Positions 17,202 through 27,100 of a DNA stretch of 64,000 nucleotides are shown here, piece after piece. Under the pieces are notes generated by a model that was not told the DNA's origin, made no database searches, and was given only the letters and a program-made list of their open reading frames with translations. The stretch lies in assembly GCA_051880395.1 (NCBI GenBank), contig JBJENW010000134.1, positions 1-64,000 of the forward strand. The letters run 5' to 3'. This DNA is from JBJENW01 sp051880395 (lineage in GTDB: Bacteria > Bacillota > Clostridia > Lachnospirales > Lachnospiraceae). The position numbers and the translations under genes are program-made. Position 1 is the stretch's first letter, and each line of letters starts with the position of its first letter.

Positions 17202-17231
17202 ACGGTTTACTAACGGTACTTTCGATATAAT
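17202..17231 (+). promoter_or_regulatory. Pilus-operon promoter with 11-bp direct repeats
   Basis: TATAAT at 17226-17231 has no good -35 box. Instead ACGGTT (17202-17207) and ACGGTA (17213-17218) form a direct repeat of exactly 11 bases that ends 7 bases before the -10. SARP-family activators bind such 11-bp-spaced repeats just upstream of a -10 element, which fits the upstream regulator. Confidence 0.55.
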
Positions 17232-17267
17232 AACTGTAACCAAAAGAAAGAAGGCGGGAGGGAAGCA

Positions 17268-20114
17268 ATGAAAGAGAAGGTTACCTCTTATAAGAACCGA
17301 ATCGTGGCTCTCATCTTGACTTTCGTGATATTTGGGAATTTTGTTTTTGACATGACGGCAGACAGGAAGATTTGTCTGGGAGAAGAAGTACTGCTGCACA
17401 GTACCACCTCCTTTTCATCGGATAATACAAGCGCAGAAGCAGATGCAGGAAAAGAGTATCAGCTGGGGAAAGATGCAGCGCTTGCGGCGGAGCAAAAAAC
17501 GGTAACACTCGTTTCAGATACACCAGACTCCGAGGGCAGTCTTTCTATCACACAACCGATTTCCATCACTGACGGATTTTCAACAGTAGGAAAGTTCAGC
17601 ATGGGAGAAGGAGAAACGCTTTTCACAGGAGAGCTGCAGTTTCTTCTTATAGGAATAGGAAATATGGCAGTAAATCGTCTGAAATTGGCGATTTATCGTA
17701 AATCAGACACAGAACTTGGTGTGTCATTGGAAAAGGAAACAGAGACAGAATCAGAGACAGACACCACATCCGGGAGTACAGAGACCGAAGAGGCGGGCAG
17801 TATGGCGGATGAGGAAGAGGACACACAAAACGATCCGCAGACCACTTCGAAACAGGAACAGACATTTCAAGACTTCACGACAAAAGGCAAGACAGATCTT
17901 TACTGTTGGATCGATTATCACACAAAGACAGACACATCCAAAGAACAGTTCCAACTGTTCTTATCACACACATCGGAAAGACCAGAGACTCCACAGGCGA
18001 CATTTGAAGATACAGGGCTGATCGAACAGGTCGGAAGCGATTTTAATTTTGTCATCGCGGCAAAAAATCCCGAAACGGCCGGACAGAAAGTGGATATCAG
18101 CCGTTTGTTTTTTGATGATTCCTGCCATACAGACGGAATCGACATCAGCGCATATGAAAGTAATGATGAGGAAAACCGGATTCAGGCGTACAGCACAGAG
18201 ACCGAGATCGCGAAACTCACCTATACGTTGACGATCCATTACCAAAAAGAGGATCAGACAAAGATTGCAGAGGATTACAGCCAGACCTATGAGGAGGGAA
18301 AAGCCTATGTGGTCGTATCCCCGCAGGTGGAGGGATACACAGCAGGCCAGACCATCGTCAGAGGTACAATGGCAGGCGAAAATACGGAACTGACCGTGAC
18401 GTATTATCAAAAGATCCTTTACACGGATCTGCCGGGACCGCCCGATGCGGATATTCTTTCCCAGTCCGATCCGCAGGATGTCTGGGCAAAGACAGGTGAA
18501 TCCGATACAGAAGAAATCTATGAAAATACCAGCCGTCCATTGGCTGTCAACATCAAACGCTGGGATGAGTCCTCCTTAGAGGGGACAAAAGTACTTGGTT
18601 ATCAGATGTTGTATGTGGGACCGACCGGATACGAGATCAACGCGGTGTATCAGACATTTTTTGATCAGGAGCTGCAAGTGGAAAACGCGACAGCCCTGCA
18701 GGTACAGCAGTATCTCACCGGAAAAAATAATGAGGAGATGGTCAAACTCATTGGACGGATTTTGACATACACCAAAGAAAACAATATCGCGTCAGTGACG
18801 ACCGCGACCGGAACGAACGGCAGGGCGTCGAGCCTCAGTGAGGAAGAACTGGCAGAGAAATTGAAAGGAGTGGATACCAATGACTACGATGCAGTGGCAG
18901 CAGCGCTTGACCTCGGGGACACCCCCAAGATCGTACTCGATTGTTCCCGCCGCTACGAACAGACGCGCGGCTATTACGGAGGATACGGGTATTATCTGCT
19001 CTACGCAGAGGACAGCGCGGGCGAAGAGTATGTTATGGCAGAACTAAACAGTGCCAACCCCGAAAGCAGTGTGTATCTCAAACAGAATAAGCTCTCCCTT
19101 ATCAAAGAGGTGGGAAAACCCGATTATTCGCTGCATGAGGATGTCGTTTTTACAATCTCCGCGACACTGCCGAATCTTGAGGGCATCACGGAGCTGAGCC
19201 AGTATCAATATTTTGTCACAGATCTGTACGACCCGTCCCTCACACCACAGTTTGACACCATGACGGTGCAGGCCGTGGCGGCAGACAATACAGCAGTGGC
19301 ATTGACGTTGAATGATGATTACACGATCACAGAGGGGGAAAATACCTGGAAGCTCGATTGCAATTTTTCCCAAGGTACCCACTTGAAAGACAATCAGCAG
19401 AAAAACAAGACACTCCGGATCTGCTACAAGGCAAAGTTGAATGAAAATGCGATCTTAGCAGGATATGGAAATACAAACAGTGCAAAACTCACCTATACAG
19501 AAAACCCGGCAAATGCGTCGAGTGCAGTAAGTGAAACAGAACTTTCCACCGTCAAATGCTTTACCTACCAGATCGAACTGCACAAAATCGGAAGCGACAA
19601 CAGCAACCTGAAAGACGCCGCCTTCGAAGTGCGGGATGCAAACGGGGAGCAGATGTTTTTTACACAGGGAAGTATGGGAACGTATTTTCCCACAGAAAAG
19701 ACCGCAGACAAAGCAAAATCTGTGGTCACAACGGATGAAGAAGGTCTGGTGAATATCTTTGGTCTTGGCAGCGGCGAGTTTACGTTTAAAGAAGTGACAG
19801 CACCGACCGGATATCTTCGGATTCCGGAATTTACCATAAACATTACACCGACGTATGATGAAAACCTGCAGACGCTGCGCACTCTGGAATCCAACACACC
19901 GGATAATGCCTATCTGCAGTCGGTAGAAGTAAAAAAAGACAGCGGAAAGATCGCAGCCATCGTCATCGACCCGGCAGAGTCGGGCGCCCTCCCATTGACC
20001 GGAGGAAGAGGAAGACTTCTGATCTATGTGTCAGGCATCGGGTTGATTACAGCAGGCATCGCAACCGCAGTCAAACGGAAACGATCATCCAAAAAGAAAA
20101 AGAAAGGAGAATGA
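17268..20114 (+). CDS. LPxTG-anchored ancillary pilin, SpaA/Cna-B type
   Basis: Secreted wall or pilus protein of 948 residues. A signal peptide spans about residues 1-30 (LTFVIFGNFVFDM). An acidic Thr/Glu-rich linker lies around 150-190. Pilin-like beta domains follow, including the block SRRYEQTRGYYGGYGYYLLY, shared in form with the other two pilins here. Near the C-terminus is a Cna-B domain with the E-box-like FKEVTAPTGY. The sorting signal LPLTGG starts at residue 908, followed by a hydrophobic helix and the basic tail KRKRSSKKKKKGE. The ATG follows GGGAGGGAAGCA. It is the first structural gene of the operon and, compared with known loci, most likely a basal or ancillary subunit. Confidence 0.8.
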   Translation: MKEKVTSYKNRIVALILTFVIFGNFVFDMTADRKICLGEEVLLHSTTSFSSDNTSAEADAGKEYQLGKDAALAAEQKTVTLVSDTPDSEGSLSITQPISITDGFSTVGKFSMGEGETLFTGELQFLLIGIGNMAVNRLKLAIYRKSDTELGVSLEKETETESETDTTSGSTETEEAGSMADEEEDTQNDPQTTSKQEQTFQDFTTKGKTDLYCWIDYHTKTDTSKEQFQLFLSHTSERPETPQATFEDTGLIEQVGSDFNFVIAAKNPETAGQKVDISRLFFDDSCHTDGIDISAYESNDEENRIQAYSTETEIAKLTYTLTIHYQKEDQTKIAEDYSQTYEEGKAYVVVSPQVEGYTAGQTIVRGTMAGENTELTVTYYQKILYTDLPGPPDADILSQSDPQDVWAKTGESDTEEIYENTSRPLAVNIKRWDESSLEGTKVLGYQMLYVGPTGYEINAVYQTFFDQELQVENATALQVQQYLTGKNNEEMVKLIGRILTYTKENNIASVTTATGTNGRASSLSEEELAEKLKGVDTNDYDAVAAALDLGDTPKIVLDCSRRYEQTRGYYGGYGYYLLYAEDSAGEEYVMAELNSANPESSVYLKQNKLSLIKEVGKPDYSLHEDVVFTISATLPNLEGITELSQYQYFVTDLYDPSLTPQFDTMTVQAVAADNTAVALTLNDDYTITEGENTWKLDCNFSQGTHLKDNQQKNKTLRICYKAKLNENAILAGYGNTNSAKLTYTENPANASSAVSETELSTVKCFTYQIELHKIGSDNSNLKDAAFEVRDANGEQMFFTQGSMGTYFPTEKTADKAKSVVTTDEEGLVNIFGLGSGEFTFKEVTAPTGYLRIPEFTINITPTYDENLQTLRTLESNTPDNAYLQSVEVKKDSGKIAAIVIDPAESGALPLTGGRGRLLIYVSGIGLITAGIATAVKRKRSSKKKKKGE

Positions 20115-20313
20115 CGTATGAAACGGAAACATTCGCTCATGGGGAACAAAGACCCCACAAAATAATCAGCAGTCGCTGAAAAACAGGCCGTGAAAAGGAG
20201 GAACACGGCGCAGAGGAGGAACTTATCAAAAACGGATTTATGATAAGAGATCATGGACTCTCGGGGAGGGAAGGAAACTTCTGAGGGTGCATACAGTTTA
20301 AGGAGGAACGCTT

Positions 20314-22074
20314 ATGAAACAGAAATTTTTGAAAAAAGTGATGGCGGTGGGAATGACCGCGATGATGTGCATGTCGTTTGGGGTAATGCCGGCGATAGCA
20401 GCAGTTAGCAATACGGCTACAGACTGGACTGCGTCATATCCAGCTATATTTACAGTAGCAGATAATGAAGAACAGTCGGGAGTGGACGATCAATGGGAAC
20501 AGAAGGTAGATAATGGAGATGGAAAAGGAATCTATGAAAATACTACCACCACGACAAAGATTACAGTTCAGCCACAGGAAGGTTCACTGAAAGGTGAGAC
20601 CATTAAAGCATACCAGCTGTTGATTACGGATGGTGAAACGGATGGAAAGAAGACGTATGAGGTAAATCCGATATACAAAGAGGCCATAACATCGGCATTA
20701 AGCCTTTCTGCTAGTGCCTCAGATATTGAAATTTTGGATGCATTAGGGGCTTTAGTGACAAAGGATTCCGATAATGGATATACAGATTTGACTGATCCTG
20801 ATCAAGCGGCATCATCCGTACAGGTTGCATTTTCAAATGCATTGCATGAGTATATTGTTCAAAATGGTATTGCAGAAACAGCAAGTGCAGTCGGAACAGG
20901 TACAGATGTAGAATTGAATCTTTCACGTCAGTATACGTATGACGGTTCAGGAACAGGAACATATTCCAGAGGTCGTGGTTATTACATGATTCTTAGGAGT
21001 GGAAGTACCGGAGACCAGTATTTCTTAAAAGACTTTAATAATGCAACGGATACCGTTCACGTAAAAGGAAAAGAAGTGACATTGACGAAAACCGGTGACG
21101 ACATTATTATGAATGTTGGTCAGACGGTTGGCTACAAACTGGAGACAACAATGGTGGATACAAATGGCGATGGCACATACAAATATGTAATTGTCGACCA
21201 GTTGGAAAAAACATTATCAGCACCGGAAGCAGATGCTATCACTGTCAAATATGATGCAGCAGAGGATGGAACAGGCGGAACAGAGTTAACAAAGGATAAA
21301 GATTATACCGTTGCTATTGATGATTCGAATCCTAATTATACAGAAACCAAGATTACATTTTCCTTTGCGGCAGGTAGTGCACTTGAAAAAGATGCATTAT
21401 CCGGACATAAGATTACCGTTCTTTATTCGTCAAAAGTATTAGAGACAGCAACATCGGGAAATAATAGCGGAAATGAGAACTACAATAAAGCATGGCTGGA
21501 ATATGCAGACAAGAAAACAACAGAGAGCGAGCATGATGTTTATACCACAAAATGGGTACTGAATAAATTGGGTGATGGTCAACCTCTGGATGGTGCGAAA
21601 TTTACAGTTGCAAAAGATGGGAAGACTTTAACATTTACAGAAGTAACAGATGGCTCGAATACATATTATTACTATGATCCAAATGTAACAGGCTCTGTAA
21701 CAGACTTAAAGACAGTAAATGGTAAGTTTGAAATTCGTGGTTTAGATGATGGTACCTATACTGTAACAGAGACCGAGGCACCGAACGGTTTCCAGAAGGT
21801 AAGCGCATTTGATTTGCAAGTAGTGGCAGGACTTGATACTGCTACAAACAAAAAAATGGCTAGTTTAACTGCAACTCCGTCAGTTGGATTTGTTTCACAT
21901 ACAGAAGATGTTGGAGAAGGTCTTGTTGATTTAACGATCACTGACCCTCGTAAAGGTTCCGACAACCTCCCGGCAACCGGTGGAACAGGCCGTATCTGGG
22001 TATATGTCATCGGTTCCATGCTTTTGATCTTCGCAGTAGGTGCAAGTGTAGTATCTCGTAAAAAAGAAGATTAA
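20314..22074 (+). CDS. Major pilin subunit, LPATG-anchored (SpaA/FimA type)
   Basis: Protein of 586 residues: signal peptide 1-30 (cleavage near AIAA), an N-terminal pilin domain with ETIKAYQLLI, the conserved LSRQYTYDGSGTGTYSRGRG region, a middle isopeptide-type domain, and a Cna-B domain around 425-510 (DGAKFTVAK, then YTVTETEAPNGF with the catalytic-type Glu). The sorting signal LPATGG begins at residue 552 before a membrane helix and SRKKED. The size and organisation are those of backbone pilins polymerised by class C sortases. The 199-base gap before it holds AAGGAGGAACGCTT before the ATG and only tiny frames. A strong hairpin follows it. Confidence 0.85.
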   Translation: MKQKFLKKVMAVGMTAMMCMSFGVMPAIAAVSNTATDWTASYPAIFTVADNEEQSGVDDQWEQKVDNGDGKGIYENTTTTTKITVQPQEGSLKGETIKAYQLLITDGETDGKKTYEVNPIYKEAITSALSLSASASDIEILDALGALVTKDSDNGYTDLTDPDQAASSVQVAFSNALHEYIVQNGIAETASAVGTGTDVELNLSRQYTYDGSGTGTYSRGRGYYMILRSGSTGDQYFLKDFNNATDTVHVKGKEVTLTKTGDDIIMNVGQTVGYKLETTMVDTNGDGTYKYVIVDQLEKTLSAPEADAITVKYDAAEDGTGGTELTKDKDYTVAIDDSNPNYTETKITFSFAAGSALEKDALSGHKITVLYSSKVLETATSGNNSGNENYNKAWLEYADKKTTESEHDVYTTKWVLNKLGDGQPLDGAKFTVAKDGKTLTFTEVTDGSNTYYYYDPNVTGSVTDLKTVNGKFEIRGLDDGTYTVTETEAPNGFQKVSAFDLQVVAGLDTATNKKMASLTATPSVGFVSHTEDVGEGLVDLTITDPRKGSDNLPATGGTGRIWVYVIGSMLLIFAVGASVVSRKKED

Positions 22075-22099
22075 TATCGACTGAACGTCAAACAAAAAC

Positions 22100-22134
22100 A
22101 GGTTTCTGCCCACAGTATCTGTGGGCGGAAGCCT
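22100..22134 (+). other. Intercistronic hairpin after the major pilin gene
   Basis: A 16-base stem, AGGTTTCTGCCCACAG against CTGTGGGCGGAAGCCT, with a 3-base loop and only two non-Watson-Crick pairs. There is no T run, so it is more likely an RNA-stabilising or processing element that raises pilin mRNA over sortase mRNA. Confidence 0.6.
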
Positions 22135-22159
22135 AAAACAATCAAAGGGGGAGTTTACG

Positions 22160-24151
22160 ATGCGGAAAAAAGAACACGCAGTATCACAAGACGACACCCC
22201 ATTGCATATGATGGACCTCAACGCGGACACAGAAAATCAAGAGCAGGAAGAAGAACAAAATGAAGTATCCTGGTGGCTGACACTTCCACCACCTGATGAC
22301 AGCCAGCCGATCGACATTCGAAATCTGGCAGAGGAAGAGGACGAGGAGGAAGAAGACGAAGACGGCAAGGGCGTATCGGTTGGAAAAGCGGCGGGTACAG
22401 GGGCAGGAGCCAAAGCAGGCGGCGAGGCAGCCAGCGAAATGGCGGGGAATGCGTCGAAAGGATTGCTTGGCAGATTGTTTGGAAAAGGCGCCGGAAAAGG
22501 ATTGTTTGGCCTTTTGGCAGGTCTGAAAGCCACCGACTATCTGATCATGCTTGCGATTGTGGCGGGACTTGGATTATTGGTTTATCCCACCATCGGAGAT
22601 TTGATCAGTCGATGGGAAACCATGAACAGCATCAAGGACTACGACAAAGTGGTCGACGGCATGGACGAAAAAGAGATGGATGACGAGATCGAGCGGGCAA
22701 GACGATACAACAAAACACTTTGGGGAAAATATTATGTAGGAATCGGCAAAGATAAAAAGAATGGCCGAAATTTGATGAAAGAGGGAGACAAAAAGTATAA
22801 CGATATTTTGAATGTGACGAAAAACGGGGTCATGGGCTACCTGATTATTGATAAGATTGACTGTTACAGTGTCATTTATCATGGCAGTACAAACTCAGTA
22901 CTTGCTGCCGGAGTCGGACATTTGTTTCGAACGGGATTTCCGGTGGATGGACCAAATGTAAATGGCGCATTGAGTGCGCATACAGGGTTAGTCAGCGCGA
23001 CATTGTTTACAGACCTCGATCAGTTGAAGGTGGGCGATACGTTTGAGGTACACATTTTAAATAAAGTTTATACATATCAGATAGAGCAGATTTTGATCGT
23101 AAATCCGTCGGATTTATCGAATCTTCAAATTGAATACGGAAGCAACTATGTCACCTTGGTCACATGTTACCCTTACGGCGTGAATACGCACCGCTTGTTA
23201 GTGAAAGGGCGGTTACAGGGATATAACTATGACAAAAAGGACTATGAAAAATATATAGAAGAAGCAGCAAAAAAGAGAAGCCAGCAGGTGAAAAAAATCG
23301 CACCCGAGGAGGAAGAGGAACCATTAGAGCAGACCGGTACGGAGTGGGACAAAATCGCAAAGATTGCAAAGTATGGCGGCATTTTGGCAGGATTTGCATT
23401 CCTGTTTTTCCTGCATTACCGGGTACGTTATCTGCAGCTTCGCAGGGCAAGAAAACGGCTCGAACTAGATGGGCCCTATCAGATTCGAAGGGAACCGGAC
23501 GAGAAAGAGCTCACAAGCCATAAAAGGGAAAAGATCAGTCTTTGGCTTGTGGCAGGCGGCTTGACCGTCGTGTGCGCGGCAGGCGTGATGAGTGTTTCAG
23601 CGCTGGTGGAAGAGGCAGCCGTCGGCTGGCGGTGTGAATCACAAGAAAAGCAGCTCGATGCTTATATGAAAAATCAGCAAAAACCGCAAAACATAAAAAC
23701 AGACAGCACAGTGCAGAGTGCAGATCAGATTCAGACTTCGGAGAAACCGAAAAATCCGGTCGTAAAGGTGGACGGAAACGAATATATCGGAAAACTGTCC
23801 TTCCCGTCTTTGGATATGGAACTCCCGGTACTCGCGGAGTGCAATGAAGAAAATCTGAAACAGGCACCTTGTGTAGACAGCGGAACGATCGAAGAGAGGG
23901 ACTTGATCATTGCGGGACACCGCTATCGCAGGGTGTTTACGAATTTACAAAATCTGAAAGTCGGGGATAAGATCTATCTGACTTCGGCGGATAATAAATT
24001 TTATACTTATATCGTAAAGAGTCTGGTGGAGGTTCCACCGCATAAGGTGAATCTTTACGCCGGATGCGAGACGTGGGATTTGGCGCTGTATACCTGTACT
24101 CCGGGCGGAAAGAATCGTCAGGTGGTATATGCGGATCTTTTGACGCAGTAA
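22160..24151 (+). CDS. Tandem sortase: class C-like plus second sortase domain in one protein
   Basis: Membrane protein of 663 residues with two complete sortase domains. The N-terminus is cytosolic and acidic (56-68), then a Gly/Ala-rich stretch, then helix 1 (126-144). Domain 1 (about 150-375) has His274 in ALSAHTGL, Cys336 in TLVTCYPYGVNTHRLL and Arg345, the class C (pilin-polymerising) pattern, but no DPF/DPW lid motif is seen. Helices 2 (403-420) and 3 (459-480) lead out again to domain 2 (about 530-663): His587 in IIAGHRYRR, Cys646 in ALYTCTPGG and Arg653. The start at 22160 follows AAAGGGGGAG; an upstream GTG in frame lies inside the hairpin. It probably joins pilin subunits (domain 1) and anchors or caps the fibre (domain 2), which is inference. 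Confidence 0.88.
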   Translation: MRKKEHAVSQDDTPLHMMDLNADTENQEQEEEQNEVSWWLTLPPPDDSQPIDIRNLAEEEDEEEEDEDGKGVSVGKAAGTGAGAKAGGEAASEMAGNASKGLLGRLFGKGAGKGLFGLLAGLKATDYLIMLAIVAGLGLLVYPTIGDLISRWETMNSIKDYDKVVDGMDEKEMDDEIERARRYNKTLWGKYYVGIGKDKKNGRNLMKEGDKKYNDILNVTKNGVMGYLIIDKIDCYSVIYHGSTNSVLAAGVGHLFRTGFPVDGPNVNGALSAHTGLVSATLFTDLDQLKVGDTFEVHILNKVYTYQIEQILIVNPSDLSNLQIEYGSNYVTLVTCYPYGVNTHRLLVKGRLQGYNYDKKDYEKYIEEAAKKRSQQVKKIAPEEEEEPLEQTGTEWDKIAKIAKYGGILAGFAFLFFLHYRVRYLQLRRARKRLELDGPYQIRREPDEKELTSHKREKISLWLVAGGLTVVCAAGVMSVSALVEEAAVGWRCESQEKQLDAYMKNQQKPQNIKTDSTVQSADQIQTSEKPKNPVVKVDGNEYIGKLSFPSLDMELPVLAECNEENLKQAPCVDSGTIEERDLIIAGHRYRRVFTNLQNLKVGDKIYLTSADNKFYTYIVKSLVEVPPHKVNLYAGCETWDLALYTCTPGGKNRQVVYADLLTQ

Positions 24152-24175
24152 AAAGACGAGAAAAGAGGGAAGTGT

Positions 24176-27100
24176 ATGAGAAAATGTAAGAATTACAAAA
24201 CAAAAAAGAGCAGAATCACAGCATTTTTTATGGCATTTACTCTTGTGCTGACAACATGTTTTTGCTCCATACCACAGACGGTCTTTGCAGAGACAAGAGG
24301 ACCGGAATCATTTGTCGAGCTGACATCAAGCAGTTCGCGGACACTGAGCAGCGGATTTTATTGTGTGAAAAAAAATTTAACTTTTAATCCAAAAGATGGA
24401 TGCAAAAATGGACTGCAGATTGCAGCAGACAGTACCGTGTTTATTTATGTCGTTGACGGAGTTACGCTGACGGTAAAAGGAAGAGATGCAAACGAGATGG
24501 AAGGAGCCGGAGCAGGTATTTATGTGCCAAAAGGAGCTACCGTTGTATTTCTTGGAGAAGGAACGGTGCGGTCATATGGCGGAGCAGGTGCGGATGGCGG
24601 AGCAGCTGAAAACGGAGAAGATTCTACCATCAGCGGCGGAATGGTTACATTAGGAGCTGGGGGAGCCGGTGGATATGGTGGCGGAGGAGCCGGAGCAGGA
24701 ATTGGTACAGACGGAGGAGACGGAAATGTCGGAGGAGCCGGAGGAGCTGGGTACTCAGTGAACTATGAGCAGGGTGGAACCGGAAAAGACGGAAGTAACG
24801 GAGAAGACGGAAATGCTGCAGCTGCGGCGGGAGCCGTGTATGCGATGTATTCTGTGACCGTCAAGGCAACCGGTGGAGATGCCGGAATCAGCGGTGGAAA
24901 CGGAGCATGTGGAGCAAATGGTTCAGAAAAAATAGATAATATCACCCGAGTGGCAGTCGGTGGAGCTGGCGGCGGTGGCGGTGGAGGCGGAGAAGCAGGT
25001 GCCGCGATCGGAACCGGCGGCGGCGGAGCCGGTGGCGGTGGAGGTGGAGCTTCCTCAGGCTATGTAAACTGCGGAATGTATATCGGCGGCGGTGGTGGTG
25101 GCGGCGGAGACAGCCAAAACCCTGGAGACGGTGGTACGAAAAGTAAAACGCAGACGTATAATCTGGAGTCTGGTATAGTCTGCAGCCGCACTATTACCGC
25201 GTATTCTTCGAATGGTGATCAACCGGACGGAGGTTCCGGAGGTGCCGGTTATGCGACACTCAGTGGTGCGACGAAGACAGTAGGAGCCGGTGGAACCGGT
25301 GGAGACGGTGGTGCAAGTGGCGGTACCAAAAAGAATGTTTCAAAAAAAGAAGCGGTACCGGATAACTATGTGCCATATTATACCACGACTTTTGAGGGGG
25401 CAGATTCCGATGAAGTACAGATTTACTATATGTCATGGGGCACACAGATTTATGTGCCGGAATATACGGCACCCAAAGGACAGACCTTTTTAGGGTGGCA
25501 GGTAAAAAAAGGAATGACGAGTCTGGTAGAGACAGATGCCAAAAACTTTGTAGAAGGTGATACAAATTATTATCAGGCAGGAGACAGTGTCATTCCACTT
25601 TTGGCAGCGTATGGTGATATTGTTTTGACCCCGGTCTGTCAGGAGGCTACCTCCAATAGTTCAACTTGGAAAATGACAGAAACGGATTCGGGAGCAACCT
25701 TGCTTTCAGAGGAAGATTATGGCGTGCAAAATGAGATTCCAACGGCGGAGGGTAGTACGGTCAGTGCCAGTGATAATTGGGAACTTCTGTCACAGTCGGT
25801 AGACGGAGAAGGAAAAGTAGCCCGTGCCGTACTGCGCAATAGTGGAAACGTCGATGTAACGGTGAGTATGCAGGATAAATCGTCCGTGGAGGGTGTAAAT
25901 GTGCAGTGTTATCAGATATTTCGAATTGATGATATCTACACTGATAAGGATACAGGGGAACCAAAGTATGTGTTTGAACTGCAGGATGAGGCATACCGCA
26001 CTTTTTTCAAAGATTATTTCAAGATGACAGATGCGATGCCAAAAGACAGTGCCATCGTAAATCAGATTCTTGCCTTGAACAATGACGAGCTGATGACGAT
26101 GGCGAGCAAGCTGAAATATTTCATCAAAGAAAATAACATTGAGCCGATCGCGGAACAGACTGGTGCGGACGGTGAAATGAGTATGACGATGGATGTTTCC
26201 CGTCAGTATGTCTATGAGAACGGTGCAGGCAGCTATACCGGTGGTCTGGGTTATTATTTTATCAGCCGTGATGATGCAATCGATAATACTTATACCATGC
26301 AGACATTTGATGTGCAGCATAATTTTGTAGAACTTAAGGGCAGCGGTCTTGTGATAAAAAAGACTGGTAATCAGGTTTTGATGAAATATGGCGATACCGT
26401 CACGTATCAGATCACATCGAAAGTGATGAACACAGGTGGTGACGGAAATTATATTTATTGTATTTATGACTGGATGGAGCCGACTTTGACAATGGTAGCC
26501 AATTCGCTCAAACTTACCGTGACGGATACGAATGGAACGATTACGCTGGTAAGCGGGACGGATTACTCGGTAGAGACAATCAAGGAAATACCCGAAGGGC
26601 AGACGAGTGAGCAGGATGTTTTAAAAGTCACATTGCTTTGGACTTCTCAGTTGAAAGATGATTCTCATGTGGGGGATAAGCTGGTGGTGGAATATCAGGC
26701 GAAATTAAACGAAGATGCGACCAGTGGAATCGCAGCGGGAAATGAGAATTTCAACCGCGCATGGATCACATGTGGAACCACGGACAAGCTGAATAAGACA
26801 GAAATCCAGGAGTGGAATGTCTATACGATGGCGTTGACATTGCATAAACAAAATGAGATTAAGAAAAACCTCGCTGGTGCAAAATTTACGCTGTATGATA
26901 TAGCAGATACAGACCATACAAACCCATTATTATTTACGAAGGCAGCAAATGGGGTGTATTACTATGATGCGAGTGGATCGGAAGAATTAGAGACAGATGA
27001 GGAAGGAAATTTTGAGATTCGCGGTTTAGACGGAAGCAGCTACATCTTGGTGGAGACAAGCGCACCGAGAGGATATCTTCCGATCGATCCGGTGACATTG

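Noticed and set aside
20118..20165. A 15-codon frame between ancillary and major pilin genes
   Set aside because: Too short, no recognised peptide, and no clear ribosome site separate from the end of the previous gene.
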